Made by a program: the position numbers and the translations under genes | Assembly: GCA_016292785.1 (NCBI GenBank) | Contig: JAEDFL010000007.1 | Location: 3,728 to 67,727 of the forward strand | From: Clostridiaceae bacterium | Lineage (GTDB): Bacteria > Bacillota > Clostridia > Oscillospirales > Acutalibacteraceae | Reading direction: 5' to 3' | Length of the DNA: 64,000 bases | Shown: positions 40,996 through 50,516 of the stretch, piece after piece | Layout of the letters: every line of letters begins with the position of its first letter | Position numbering within the stretch: the stretch's first letter is position 1 | Notes under the pieces: generated by a model | What the model saw: only the letters and a program-made list of their open reading frames with translations | Told to the model about the DNA's origin: nothing | The model's database searches: none

Positions 40996-41908
40996 ACACA
41001 ACTCCTCCGCGTTCTTTCAGGTATTTCTGTATGGAAATAAGACTTCCGATACCGCCCGAAACAATTCCTATCACGAGGAAAGCAACAAGAATATATACTA
41101 CATAATCGAGGAAGGATACTGTTGTAAAGCCTCTGCTTACCATTGTGAGCATAGACGATACAGAAGGCTGAACGAGCCTGTAAAGTCCCCAGACAACCGC
41201 CAGGGAAAGAATACCCGATATCGCACCGAGCACCATACCCTCAACCATAAACGGCCAGCGTATGAACCAGTTTGTTGCTCCTACGGATTTCATAATATTT
41301 ATCTCAAGTCTTCTGCTGTACATCGTGATACGAACGGTATTTGCAATGATGAACAGAGAAATGAGAAGCAGAACGGCAATTACGCCGATACTTACATAGA
41401 AAATAGTCTGTCGAATCTTAACAAGCGTCTGTGCGATTTCTCTGTTGTCACGAACGCTGTCGACTCCGTCAAGCGTTTTAAGCTCAGCGACCGTCTTGTC
41501 AAACTTCGTCATATCGCTGACTGAAACCTTGAAAAGATCCGGCAGAGGATTGTCAACTCCCTCAAAGTAGGTTGCGTCCGTGTCCAACTCCTCCAACTGC
41601 TGTTTGAAGGCGGTTTCTTTATCGACAAACTCACACTTTTTAACATTCTGCATTAGCGTGATCTTCTCACGCATTTCGGTAATGGCTTCGCCCTGCACCT
41701 CGTCCTTGAGATACACCATAACAACGTTCTGACTTTCAATCTCGCTCATAACGTTGTTGACATTGACAATGACCATAAATGCCGCACCCATCATAACAAG
41801 ACAGGACATCAGCACGGCGATTGAAGCGATGGACATAAGGTGATTAACCCTGATATTTCGGAAGCCCTCTTTTGTCAGGTAGCCTATACGGCCTCTTCTT
41901 TTCTTCAC
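40979..41908 (-). CDS. ftsX: Cell division protein FtsX
   Basis: The membrane half of the FtsEX complex. The 309-residue protein has an N-terminal helix (about 28-48), an extracellular domain (about 55-165; DGVDSVRDNREIA near its end) and three further helices (about 177, 225 and 275). The sequence SVGATNWFIRWPF is typical. The start is GTG 41908, overlapping the ftsE stop. Partner of FtsE and the coiled-coil hydrolase encoded downstream. Confidence 0.95.
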   Translation of the reverse strand: MKKRRGRIGYLTKEGFRNIRVNHLMSIASIAVLMSCLVMMGAAFMVIVNVNNVMSEIESQNVVMVYLKDEVQGEAITEMREKITLMQNVKKCEFVDKETAFKQQLEELDTDATYFEGVDNPLPDLFKVSVSDMTKFDKTVAELKTLDGVDSVRDNREIAQTLVKIRQTIFYVSIGVIAVLLLISLFIIANTVRITMYSRRLEINIMKSVGATNWFIRWPFMVEGMVLGAISGILSLAVVWGLYRLVQPSVSSMLTMVSRGFTTVSFLDYVVYILVAFLVIGIVSGGIGSLISIQKYLKERGGVVYEETE

Positions 41909-42783
41909 TGATCCTCACCGTCCTTCTTTGCGTTGTCCTGTTCGATATAGATACGGTAAGAATCCGTGTCGCTGATTATTGCATCAAGGAACTCCTCATC
42001 AACCGCCTCTTCCTTTTCCTCGGTCTTGGGCTGTTCCTCCTTGGAGGAATATTTCTCCTCCATTGTTTTCTTTTCAAGGTTGAGGTGAGCCGCCGACTGA
42101 ACAGGAAGCTCTCCGTTCTCAATCATTCCGTCGGCAACGACCTCTCCGCCCTCAAGGGTGATAACACGCTTGTCAAATTTCTTGACAAGATCGTGGGCAT
42201 GGGTAACCATGATAACGGTTGTGCCCGCCTCATTCAGCCTTGTAAGAAGCTCGACGATTTCAAGAGACATCTGCGGATCGACGTTGCCCGTAGGCTCGTC
42301 GGCAATGATAATATCTGCGTTGTTTGCAAGCGCACGGGCAAGAGCAACTCTCTGCTGTTCGCCGCCCGAAAGCTCGTTGGGATAGTTTCTCGCCTTTGCC
42401 GAAAGACCGACAATATTTATAACATAAGGCACTCTTTTTCTGATGTCCTTTTCACGGGCGCCGACAACTCGCATTGCGAACGCAACGTTGTCATAGACGG
42501 TCATGGTCGGAATAAGGCGGAAATCCTGGAAAACAATACCCATATTCCTGCGGAAATAAGGTATTTTCTTTTTCTTCATCTCGTTGAGGTTGTAGCCCTT
42601 GATTACGATAGAACCCGATGAGGCGACCTCCTCACGCATAATGAGCTTGAGAAACGTACTTTTTCCCGCTCCCGAAGCTCCGACAACGAAGACGAACTCT
42701 CCCTTGTCAATATGTATATTGACGTTGCTCAGAGCCTTGGTTCCGTTATCGTAAACCTTGGATACGTTTTTGAAATCAATCAT
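41905..42783 (-). CDS. ftsE: Cell division ATP-binding protein FtsE, with acidic tail
   Basis: An ABC ATPase that couples ATP hydrolysis to septal murein hydrolysis through FtsX. It has Walker A GASGAGKST, Q-loop VFQDFRLIPTMTVYDNVA, signature LSGGEQQR, Walker B IIIADEPTGNVD and the H-switch VTHAHD. The protein is 292 residues against about 228 in the family. The extra 60 C-terminal residues are acidic (EEKEEAVDEEF) and probably unstructured. Confidence 0.95.
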   Translation of the reverse strand: MIDFKNVSKVYDNGTKALSNVNIHIDKGEFVFVVGASGAGKSTFLKLIMREEVASSGSIVIKGYNLNEMKKKKIPYFRRNMGIVFQDFRLIPTMTVYDNVAFAMRVVGAREKDIRKRVPYVINIVGLSAKARNYPNELSGGEQQRVALARALANNADIIIADEPTGNVDPQMSLEIVELLTRLNEAGTTVIMVTHAHDLVKKFDKRVITLEGGEVVADGMIENGELPVQSAAHLNLEKKTMEEKYSSKEEQPKTEEKEEAVDEEFLDAIISDTDSYRIYIEQDNAKKDGEDQ

Positions 42784-42805
42784 TTTCTATCTGTCCTTAA
42801 TAGCA

Positions 42806-43891
42806 TCAGTATTTTATCGGATTGGCATCAAGATATCTCTTGACCATAAGAGCGACTTTGAATACGATAGCGTCATCAAACTCTCTTAGGTCAAGTCCCG
42901 TGATCTTCTTGATCTTCTCAAGTCGATAAACGAGAGTATTTCTGTGAACAAACAGTTTTCTTGAAGTTTCACTGACATTAAGGTTGTTTTCAAAGAACTT
43001 TTGAATAGTGAAAAGTGTTTCCTGATCCAGACTTTCGATAGAGCCGCGCTTGAAAACCTCACGCAGGAACAGCTCACAAAGAGTTGTCGGGAGCTGATAG
43101 ATAAGCCTTGCGATGCCGAGGCTGTCGTAGCTGACGATCGTTTTCTCGTTGTCGAAAACCTTGCCGACCTCAAGTGAGATCTGAGCCTCCTTAAAGGAAC
43201 GTGCAAGCTCCTTGATTCCTGCAACCGTTGTTCCGATACCGATTACGGCGTGAACATAAAGCTCGGTTGAAAGGGAGTCCGCAATGGAGCGTGCAAGCTT
43301 TTCGAGATCCTTGGACTCGATATTGCTCTTAACCTCCTTAACAAGTGCAATATCGGTTTCGTTGATGCTGATAACGAAATCCTTGGACTTGTCCGGGAAA
43401 AGATTCTGAATAATGTCGAAAGCGGAAACGTCTGTTTGGTTCGGGATTCTGATAAGCAGTACGGCACGGGTTGCATCGTTGTTAAAACGAAGCTCACGAG
43501 CCTTGAGATAGATATCTCCGGGAAGAATATTGTCAAGAATAACGTTCTTGATGAAATTGTTCCTGTCGTACTTCTCATCAAAATACTGCTTGAGGTTGCT
43601 GAGCGCAACGGCGCTGATATTGGTGTACTTCTCGGCAAGCTCGTCATCACCGTCAATGAAAACCGCATATTCGGGATGAATCTGATTGCCAAAGGTCTTA
43701 TAGGTGCATCCGTCAACGACGCACGCCTCCGTGTCCATAAATGCGCTTGCGGCGGCAGTAGACACTATCTCGCCGATTCTTCCGAGCTCACTGCACGAGA
43801 TGATCGTGCCCGTCTCATCAATAATACCGATTGTTCTGTCGATTGCGCCCCTCATCTGATGGATAACGCCCTGGAAAAGTCTGTTTGACAT
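42806..43891 (-). CDS. CdaR/PucR-type transcriptional regulator
   Basis: A 361-residue protein with an N-terminal sugar-diacid-recognition-like sensor (about 8-130), a GGDEF-like middle domain (about 135-280) and a C-terminal PucR helix-turn-helix (about 300-355; NVSETSRKLFVHRNTLVYRLEKI). The ligand is unknown. AGGAGAG precedes the ATG. It sits 22 bases upstream of ftsE with no terminator, so it heads the division operon, an unexpected pairing. Confidence 0.9.
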   Translation of the reverse strand: MSNRLFQGVIHQMRGAIDRTIGIIDETGTIISCSELGRIGEIVSTAAASAFMDTEACVVDGCTYKTFGNQIHPEYAVFIDGDDELAEKYTNISAVALSNLKQYFDEKYDRNNFIKNVILDNILPGDIYLKARELRFNNDATRAVLLIRIPNQTDVSAFDIIQNLFPDKSKDFVISINETDIALVKEVKSNIESKDLEKLARSIADSLSTELYVHAVIGIGTTVAGIKELARSFKEAQISLEVGKVFDNEKTIVSYDSLGIARLIYQLPTTLCELFLREVFKRGSIESLDQETLFTIQKFFENNLNVSETSRKLFVHRNTLVYRLEKIKKITGLDLREFDDAIVFKVALMVKRYLDANPIKY

Positions 43892-43936
43892 ATAATCTCT
43901 CCTCGTGATTGTTTTTCACTTCATCATTCGCATTTC

Positions 43937-43959
43937 AAAATGACCGACAGGATCATTTT
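43937..43959. repeat. Inverted repeat in the leader of the PucR-type regulator gene
   Basis: AAAATGA (43937-43943) and TCATTTT (43953-43959) are perfect inverted repeats around nine bases. It is a possible operator or small hairpin. The 388-base stretch 43892-44279 also holds the promoter and the htrA hairpin and is otherwise AT-rich with nothing clear. Confidence 0.35.
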
Positions 43960-43997
43960 TAGTCAGGTTTATACAAAATGCCAATCTAAACATATAC

Positions 43998-44026
43998 ATT
44001 TTACACAATTCAAAAGAATTTTTCAA
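43998..44026 (-). promoter_or_regulatory. Promoter of the PucR-regulator-ftsEX-pcsB operon
   Basis: TTGAAA (44026-44021), a 17-base spacer and TAAAAT (44003-43998) on minus. A TTTTGAAAA/TTTTCAAAA inverted repeat lies just upstream. Confidence 0.7.
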
Positions 44027-44225
44027 GCCTTTTGAGCATATTTTTTGAAAAATCTTTTCAAAATCAGCCTGAAAGAAAAATTATTTTATCAAAAATGACT
44101 AAACAATACCAATTTTCGCAAAAATTATCCCTTGTGTAAAATCACCAAATATTGAGAAAAAAGTCAAAAAACAGTCGGCTCAACACTATATTTTGGAAAA
44201 CCCTTGTCATTTTTACCAATAGACA

Positions 44226-44252
44226 GAAGCCCGGCAAATAAAGCCGAGCTTC
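44226..44252 (-). terminator. Hairpin after htrA with no strong T run
   Basis: GAAGCTCGGC pairs with GCCGGGCTTC (one G-U) around seven bases, 28 bases after the htrA stop on minus. The following bases are TGTCTATTGG, so termination may be weak. Confidence 0.45.
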
Positions 44253-44279
44253 CTTGAAAAAATCGTAATTATTTGTTTA

Positions 44280-45863
44280 TCAATATCCGTTTCCGAAGAA
44301 CTCTCCCCAGTCGTAGCCGCCCTGCATCTGGCTCTCGGTAGTTGTTTCGGTTTCGTTTGAATTGCCCTTGTCCTCAACAAGGGTTGCTTCAACGGTAAAG
44401 GTGTCGATCGAATAGTCGGAATTGATCCTGCAAAGCTCAAGCTTCAGTTTATCTCCGACCTTGCCGTTCTCAATCTTGTCAAGGAGTACGTCCGCCGTGT
44501 CAAGTGGCTCGCCGTCAACCGCCGTGATGAGATCGCCGACCTTCGCCTTGGTGTTTGCAAGGGAGCTGTCGCTGTTTATCGAAGCGATAACAAGCGATCC
44601 GCTCGGCAGATCCTTGAGCTTAACAACCATTGCGTACTGCTGATACTTTTCAGCCGCAGCATAGGAGATACCGAGCTTAGGTCTGTTGGTAACATATCCG
44701 TTTGCGATTATGTCATCTATAATCTCCTTAGCGTCGGATATAGGAATTGCAAATGCCATTCCCTCATAGCCTGTGCTTACAATCTTAGAGGAGTTGATAC
44801 CTATAACCTGACCGTATTCATTCATCAGCGCACCGCCGGAATTGCCTGAATTGATAGGTGTTGTGTGCTGGATACATTTCATCTCATATCCGCTCTCGCT
44901 GCTTATCGGTCTGTCGATCGCCGAAACCATACCCTGTGTGAAAGATCCGAAAAATTCCGAGCCGCCCGGGTTGCCTATGGCGTAAACGGTCTGACCTTTT
45001 TTCAGAGTTGTCGAATCGCCGAATTCAGCGGAAACAAGTCCTGTTTTTTCAATCTTGACAACACCGACGTCTGTCTTTGAATCATATCCGACGAGGATGC
45101 CGTCATAGTTGTTGCCCTGATAATCCGTAATCGTCATCGTGTAGCCGGAAGTCTTGACCGCGCTTATAACGTGGGCGCAGGTCACGATATATGTGTATTT
45201 CTTTGAGCTGTCCACGCCCATTACAATACCCGATCCCTCGCCGACAAGCGAGTTCTGCGATGAGGACGAGAATATCGACTGCGACTGTCCGTAGAGCTTG
45301 ATGCCTACATTGAACTTCTCCGCCTTAGCCGCTATCTCCTCGCTGGTAGGAATTGACGACGTGTTTTTGACCGTTGGGGTTTCGTTAAGTACGATCTGCG
45401 TATCGTCTCCGCTTTCCGCCTTGGCTTCTTTCTTATTTATTCTCGGATAAACTCCGAGGACAACAGCAACGCAAACCACAACTGCGGCAAGAGCAATCAT
45501 AAAGCCCTTAAAGCCCTTGCTCTTTTTCTTCTTTTCAACGGTTGAGCCGACCGTCTTCTGATACTGCTGAGTGTAATAATCATTCGGCTGTGAAGCGTTC
45601 TGATTATCCGTGCGATAGGGCTGAGAATTGTAGGGGCTGTAAGGCGGCTCCTTCGGCTCGTCCGTCACCCCGTCATTGTATCGGCTGAAGTCGTTATAGC
45701 TGTTATTATACGTCGGCTCAGCCTGCTGAGGTTCACTGTATCCGGGTTGTACCGGTTCTGCTGTGGGATCGGTGTAGGTCTGCTGAGTCTGCGGATCAGA
45801 GGCAAAGTTCTCGGCAGGCTCCGAGTTTTCCGTGTTTTCATAATATCTGTTTTCGTCACTCAT
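44280..45863 (-). CDS. HtrA/DegP-like membrane serine protease with PDZ domain
   Basis: A 527-residue envelope quality-control protease. It has a long low-complexity cytoplasmic segment rich in Pro, Gln, Tyr and Asn (1-115), a membrane helix (about 122-143), a trypsin-like domain with His in TCAHVI, Asp in KTDVGVV and Ser in GNSGGAL, and one PDZ domain (about 415-500). All three catalytic residues are intact. AGGAGG precedes the ATG. It follows the two-component system on the same strand and may be its target, a common arrangement (inference). Confidence 0.93.
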   Translation of the reverse strand: MSDENRYYENTENSEPAENFASDPQTQQTYTDPTAEPVQPGYSEPQQAEPTYNNSYNDFSRYNDGVTDEPKEPPYSPYNSQPYRTDNQNASQPNDYYTQQYQKTVGSTVEKKKKSKGFKGFMIALAAVVVCVAVVLGVYPRINKKEAKAESGDDTQIVLNETPTVKNTSSIPTSEEIAAKAEKFNVGIKLYGQSQSIFSSSSQNSLVGEGSGIVMGVDSSKKYTYIVTCAHVISAVKTSGYTMTITDYQGNNYDGILVGYDSKTDVGVVKIEKTGLVSAEFGDSTTLKKGQTVYAIGNPGGSEFFGSFTQGMVSAIDRPISSESGYEMKCIQHTTPINSGNSGGALMNEYGQVIGINSSKIVSTGYEGMAFAIPISDAKEIIDDIIANGYVTNRPKLGISYAAAEKYQQYAMVVKLKDLPSGSLVIASINSDSSLANTKAKVGDLITAVDGEPLDTADVLLDKIENGKVGDKLKLELCRINSDYSIDTFTVEATLVEDKGNSNETETTTESQMQGGYDWGEFFGNGY

Positions 45864-45946
45864 AATTATTCCTCCTGTTTCGGATTGGATTGTCTAAATT
45901 ATAAACCCGTCTTTTTACAACATTTTTTATAATTTGTAAACAAAAA

Positions 45947-47452
45947 TTAAACGTTGGGAAGCCAAAAAACGAATTCCGTATATTCCCCGAGCTGACTGTT
46001 GCACACTATCTGACCGCCGTGCAGCTCAATAATACTCTTGACAAGATAAAGTCCGAGTCCTGCACCCTTGACATCATAGCTTCGGGACTTGTCAATCTTA
46101 TAGAATCTCTCAAATATTTTGTCCGCTTCTTCCCGTTCAATTCCCGATCCGCTGTTTCTTATGCTGACAAACACCTTTTCTTTGTCGTGGTAGGTCTTAA
46201 ATTCGATATATCCGCCCTGCGGAGTGAACTTGACGGCATTGTCTATCAGATTATAGACAACCTGCATCATCATATCCTCATCGGCATTTACGGGCATGGA
46301 ATCCATCTTATCCAGTCCTACAATTTCAATTTCCTTTTCATTGATTTTTCGCTCAAACGAAAGCAAGGTCTTAAAAATATCAACGCTGATATCGAACTGC
46401 TTTATGTTCGCCTGCATTTCGCCTGCTTCCAGCTTGGACATATTCAGCATACCCGTGACGAGTCTTGAAAGCCGTTTTACCTCGTCCGAAACAAGCTTCA
46501 GATAATAATCGTATTTATCTGCGCTTATCGTTCCGTCGAGCATTCCGTCAATGAAACCGCCGATAGAGGTCATCGGAGTTTTCAATTCATGTGAGACGTT
46601 GGCAACAAAGCTCCTGCGTGAGCTTTCGAGTGCCGAGAGTGACATTGCCATTGAGTTGAACGCCTCAGAAAGCTGTGCCATTTCATCGTTGCCCCTGACT
46701 TTGACCTTATAGCTGAAGTCACCCTGTGCGTAATGCTGAGTTGCGGTTACCATATCCCTCAGCGGTCTTGTCAGTCTGTAACTCAGGTAATAAACCGTCA
46801 GGAAGGATATCAAAAGCGAGAACAGAGCCGCTATAAGGAATATCTGCAATATCCTCTTTGCATAGCTGTACCAGCTTGAGGTTATTTTTTCACTCGCAAT
46901 GACGATTGCCACAGTTTTTCCGTTGAGCTTGATCGGAGAGGCTGAGCTGAGCTGAGTTTTAACAAATGCTCCTCCGAGTCTGCCGACCTCGGTATAGCCG
47001 TTATCCGATGCCTCGTCAATTATAGACTGATCTATTTTATATCCTCGGTGAACGACGCATTTTGCACTTGAATTAAAGCGGAATTTATCGCCCATCATTT
47101 CCTTGCATACAACGACCTCTCCGTCCATATTGATAATGAAGATATCTGCATCAATCGCCATGGACATATTCTTTATCGTATTGCAAATTATCGAAAGCGG
47201 AGAGATATCCACTTCCTCTCCGCTGTCGAACCTTCCGGAAAACTCGCTGAGTATTTTCTCCGAGTTTTCGGAAATTATTTTCGTGTTTCTTTCAAGCGTT
47301 CCGAGCTGTTCTTTGTTCCAATAGCTTGACGCTATTCCGAGATAGGTAAGACACACAATCAGGACGCTCAGCAGGCTGACCGACGTGATGACGGAAAGAT
47401 ATTTATAAAACAGTCTTTTACGCCTTGGTTCATATGTTCTCTTTTTGCCCAT
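45947..47452 (-). CDS. Sensor histidine kinase
   Basis: A 501-residue membrane kinase with two membrane helices (about 18-40 and 183-208) flanking an extracellular sensor, a HAMP linker (about 208-262), the H-box FVANVSHELKTPMTS with the phospho-accepting His, and an ATPase domain with N-box QVVYNLIDNAVKF and GAGLGLYLVKSI. Closest in layout to the PhoR/WalK/ResE group. Encoded six bases after the response regulator, forming a pair. Confidence 0.93.
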   Translation of the reverse strand: MGKKRTYEPRRKRLFYKYLSVITSVSLLSVLIVCLTYLGIASSYWNKEQLGTLERNTKIISENSEKILSEFSGRFDSGEEVDISPLSIICNTIKNMSMAIDADIFIINMDGEVVVCKEMMGDKFRFNSSAKCVVHRGYKIDQSIIDEASDNGYTEVGRLGGAFVKTQLSSASPIKLNGKTVAIVIASEKITSSWYSYAKRILQIFLIAALFSLLISFLTVYYLSYRLTRPLRDMVTATQHYAQGDFSYKVKVRGNDEMAQLSEAFNSMAMSLSALESSRRSFVANVSHELKTPMTSIGGFIDGMLDGTISADKYDYYLKLVSDEVKRLSRLVTGMLNMSKLEAGEMQANIKQFDISVDIFKTLLSFERKINEKEIEIVGLDKMDSMPVNADEDMMMQVVYNLIDNAVKFTPQGGYIEFKTYHDKEKVFVSIRNSGSGIEREEADKIFERFYKIDKSRSYDVKGAGLGLYLVKSIIELHGGQIVCNSQLGEYTEFVFWLPNV

Positions 47453-47458
47453 GGATCA

Positions 47459-48160
47459 TCAGTCCTTGGTTTCAAATTTATATCCGACGCTCCATACGGT
47501 TTTGATCTCCCATTTGTCGGAAACGCCTTCAAGCTTTTCACGGATACGCTTAACGTGAACGTCAACCGTGCGGCTGTCACCGTAATAATCAAAACCCCAA
47601 ACCTCGTCAAGAAGCTGATCCCTTGTGAACACCCTGTTCGGATTGCTTGCAAGGTGGTAGAGAAGCTCAAGCTCCTTTGGCGGTGCGTCAACCTTTTCGC
47701 CCTTTACTCGAAGCTCATAATTGGTAAGATTGATGGAAAGGTTATCATAAGAGACCTGCTTGATGCCGCTTTCCGCTTCGGGAGCGGAAGAATTCGACGT
47801 TCTGCGCAAGACCGCTTTAATTCTCGCAAGAACTTCCTTCGCTTCAAAGGGCTTTGTAATATAATCGTCGGCTCCCAGCTCCAGTCCGAGCACCTTATCG
47901 AAGGTTTCGCCTTTAGCGGTGAGCATAATGATCGGCTTGTTAGAATACTTTCTGACCTCACGGCAAACCTGCCAGCCGTCAAGCTCCGGCAGCATTATGT
48001 CAAGAAGCATAAGATCGGGCTGATGCTCGGCAAACATTTTTACCGCCTGCATACCCGTATTTGCGATGCTCACGCTGTAGCCCTCTTTTTCAAGATAAAG
48101 CCTGAGAAGCTCGCATATGTTCGTATCGTCATCGACTACAAGTATTTTTTCCGTTGCCAT
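47459..48160 (-). CDS. OmpR/PhoB-family response regulator
   Basis: A 233-residue regulator with a complete receiver domain (acidic pair in VVDDDT, acceptor Asp in LMLLDIMLPE, TAKG, Lys in TKPF) and a winged-helix DNA-binding domain (about 130-230; PPKELELLYHLASNPNRVFTR, SRTVDVHVKRIREKLE). Family members usually bind direct repeats spaced 11 bp, like the TTAAT array at 20769. That link is only a suggestion. GGAGG precedes the ATG. Confidence 0.94.
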   Translation of the reverse strand: MATEKILVVDDDTNICELLRLYLEKEGYSVSIANTGMQAVKMFAEHQPDLMLLDIMLPELDGWQVCREVRKYSNKPIIMLTAKGETFDKVLGLELGADDYITKPFEAKEVLARIKAVLRRTSNSSAPEAESGIKQVSYDNLSINLTNYELRVKGEKVDAPPKELELLYHLASNPNRVFTRDQLLDEVWGFDYYGDSRTVDVHVKRIREKLEGVSDKWEIKTVWSVGYKFETKD

Positions 48161-48272
48161 AATTATTCCTCCGTTTCAGTAATCCCCGTCCGCCTTTTTC
48201 GGCAAGCCTTACGGATTGTATTTATTGTAAATATTTAATTTGTCCATTTTATGAACTAATCAAAAATATTCT

Positions 48273-49316
48273 TTAAAAAACATTTATTTCAAAGGTGGTT
48301 TTTGACTTGAACTCCTCGCCTGCCTTAAAGGTACACTGAGGGAAGCTCGGGTGATTGGGTGTGTCGGGATAGTACTGAGTTTCAAGGCAAAGACCTGCGT
48401 GCTGAATGAGAGGAAGTCCGCCCTTTCCGATTACCGTGCCGTCAAGGAAGTTTCCCGTGTAAAGCTGAACGCCCGGAAGATCCGTATAAACCTTGAGCTG
48501 TCTGCCGCTGACAGGCTCATAAACGACTGCGTCCGCCTCGCCCTCAACGTGCTCAAGGCAGAAGTTGTGGTCGTAGCCTCTGCACATAACGAGCTGTTCG
48601 TCTCTGTCGTGTATTCTTTTGCCTATCGCCGTCGGATTTGTGAAATCAAACGGAGTGTTGGCAACCGAGCGGAGCTGACCGGTCGGAATACTGTACTCGT
48701 CCGTCGGAGTGAATTTTCTTGCATTGAGCTTGAGAATGTGACCGAGCACATCGCTCATTGCAGAACCGCTGAGATTAAAATAAGTGTGGTTTGTGAAGTT
48801 GATAACCGTATCCTTGTCGCCGACTGCGCTGTACTCAATTTCAACCTTGTTGTCCTCGGTAAGAGTGTATCTGACCTTTGCGTCCATTTTGCCCTCAAAT
48901 CCGCTTGCGCCGTCGGGACTTGTGTATGAAAGCTCAACCGCATTGTCACCGATTATCCCGGCGTCCCATACTGCGTCCGAGAACTCGCCTGCACTGTGCA
49001 GACAGGTTGTGTCCTTTTCGTTTTTGGTGAGCTGAACCTTTTTGCCGTTGATTTCAAAAGCGCCGCCTGCGATTCTGTTGGCATATCTTCCTACAACCTT
49101 GCCCTGATAATCGGTAAAATTCAGATGGCCGTACAGACTGTCGAAGCCGACCGTTATATCGTTCACCCTGCCGTATTTATCGGGCGTATAGAGAGCCTGA
49201 AGCGTTGCGCCGAGGGTTATAACCTGAAGAATGATTCCGTTGGAATTTTTAATTGTAAAAAGCCTGACCTCTTTGCCGTCGGGCATATTTCCGAAAAATG
49301 AACTGTTTACAGACAT
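48273..49316 (-). CDS. galM: Aldose 1-epimerase
   Basis: Interconverts alpha and beta anomers of galactose and glucose. The 347-residue protein shows GRYANRIAGGAFEINGK, NFTNHTYFNLSG with the catalytic His, and the C-terminal GLCLETQYYPDTPNHPSFP with the catalytic Glu. GGAGAT precedes the ATG. It is the last of four closely spaced leftward genes starting at 51910. Confidence 0.95.
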   Translation of the reverse strand: MSVNSSFFGNMPDGKEVRLFTIKNSNGIILQVITLGATLQALYTPDKYGRVNDITVGFDSLYGHLNFTDYQGKVVGRYANRIAGGAFEINGKKVQLTKNEKDTTCLHSAGEFSDAVWDAGIIGDNAVELSYTSPDGASGFEGKMDAKVRYTLTEDNKVEIEYSAVGDKDTVINFTNHTYFNLSGSAMSDVLGHILKLNARKFTPTDEYSIPTGQLRSVANTPFDFTNPTAIGKRIHDRDEQLVMCRGYDHNFCLEHVEGEADAVVYEPVSGRQLKVYTDLPGVQLYTGNFLDGTVIGKGGLPLIQHAGLCLETQYYPDTPNHPSFPQCTFKAGEEFKSKTTFEINVF

Positions 49317-49331
49317 AGTTTTTTATCTCCT

Positions 49332-50498
49332 TTACATTGTGTCAGAGGGCGAAAGGAAAACGTGGAGCGGAAACCACTGCTGAATATTCGCAGGAAGCTC
49401 GGCTCTGTCAGCCTCAAGATTTGAGAAGAACACCCTTGTTGCCTTGTGGTGATCCATTTCAAGCTCTGTCTCGCCGTCAAATTTTTCTACCTTTACTTCG
49501 TTGTTCTGCACTTCGATTTTGAGCTTTTCATCGCCGTTTTTACCGTGGATCAGCACGGTCATAACTCCGTCGCAGAGCTTTGCACAGCTCGCCTTTGCTT
49601 TGAAAGATGCACGGATAAACTTTTCAAAATCATATACCAGTATCATCTCACAGCCGCCGACGCTAAAGCCGTCCGAATTCTCATCAAAAAACCGTCTCTT
49701 TTCCGTTTCAAACGGCGCAACGGTGAAATTCACGTTGTAGGACTCGGTTTTTTCCATAACCGCCGCCACAAGATTAGGAAGGTACGCAGGATCAACAACA
49801 TCAAACTCCGCAACGTTTTCCTTTGTATCGTTGAGCACAAAATATCCGACAAATTCGCCGTCCTTTTTCAATATGTACGGGATATCTCTCCAAGAGCAGA
49901 GGACATCGTAATAGCTCTCCGGCTTACGGTTGGATCTGACGGGAAGTCTTGAATAAAGCTTATCTATATCCGCAATGCTCTGAGCATCGTCCGCTTTCAG
50001 CCTCTCGATCTCAAATCCGCTCGGAACAGCCTTGAGGGAGTGCCTGTACGCATTTCTGCTGAAGCCGTATTTGAAAGAGGTTCCCGACGACTCAAAGCCG
50101 AAGTAACCGTAACGCTGACGCTGACCGCCGAGATATGCGACATCAACGCCGTTTTTCCGCATATCCTCAACCGACATCTCCATAAGCTCAATCATATATC
50201 CCATCGACCTGTATGCCTTGCCTACCGCAACGTTGCCGATACAGCAAGCCTTGATATATTCTCCGCCGACCGTCATATCGTTATAAAAACTGCCTATCGC
50301 CGCACGGAAATCACCTTTTTCGTCCTGAACAACGAAGTTGTTGTATGCCGGTCTGTACTGATCCTTATAGCACTTGGGGAGAAGATTTAAGAAATCTCTG
50401 CCGTGTACGTCGTTTGTAAAGAACACCTCGTCAAGAAATGCGATCAGCTTCTTGTTGTCCTCATCTTTTCCTCTGCCGTAATATAAATTATTTGCCAC
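49332..50498 (-). CDS. GNAT-family acetyltransferase, Eis-like with SCP2-type tail
   Basis: A 388-residue protein with two GNAT-like halves and a C-terminal sterol-carrier-like domain, as in Eis-type proteins. The acetyl-CoA site shows CIGNVAVGKAYRSMGYM, and YLGGQRQRYGYFGFE follows. The start is GTG 50498 after AAGGAGAG. The acceptor substrate is unknown. It lies between deoC and galM with gaps of 18 and 15 bases. Confidence 0.85.
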   Translation of the reverse strand: MANNLYYGRGKDEDNKKLIAFLDEVFFTNDVHGRDFLNLLPKCYKDQYRPAYNNFVVQDEKGDFRAAIGSFYNDMTVGGEYIKACCIGNVAVGKAYRSMGYMIELMEMSVEDMRKNGVDVAYLGGQRQRYGYFGFESSGTSFKYGFSRNAYRHSLKAVPSGFEIERLKADDAQSIADIDKLYSRLPVRSNRKPESYYDVLCSWRDIPYILKKDGEFVGYFVLNDTKENVAEFDVVDPAYLPNLVAAVMEKTESYNVNFTVAPFETEKRRFFDENSDGFSVGGCEMILVYDFEKFIRASFKAKASCAKLCDGVMTVLIHGKNGDEKLKIEVQNNEVKVEKFDGETELEMDHHKATRVFFSNLEADRAELPANIQQWFPLHVFLSPSDTM

Positions 50499-50516
50499 TG
50501 TTTTACTCTCCTTGAT

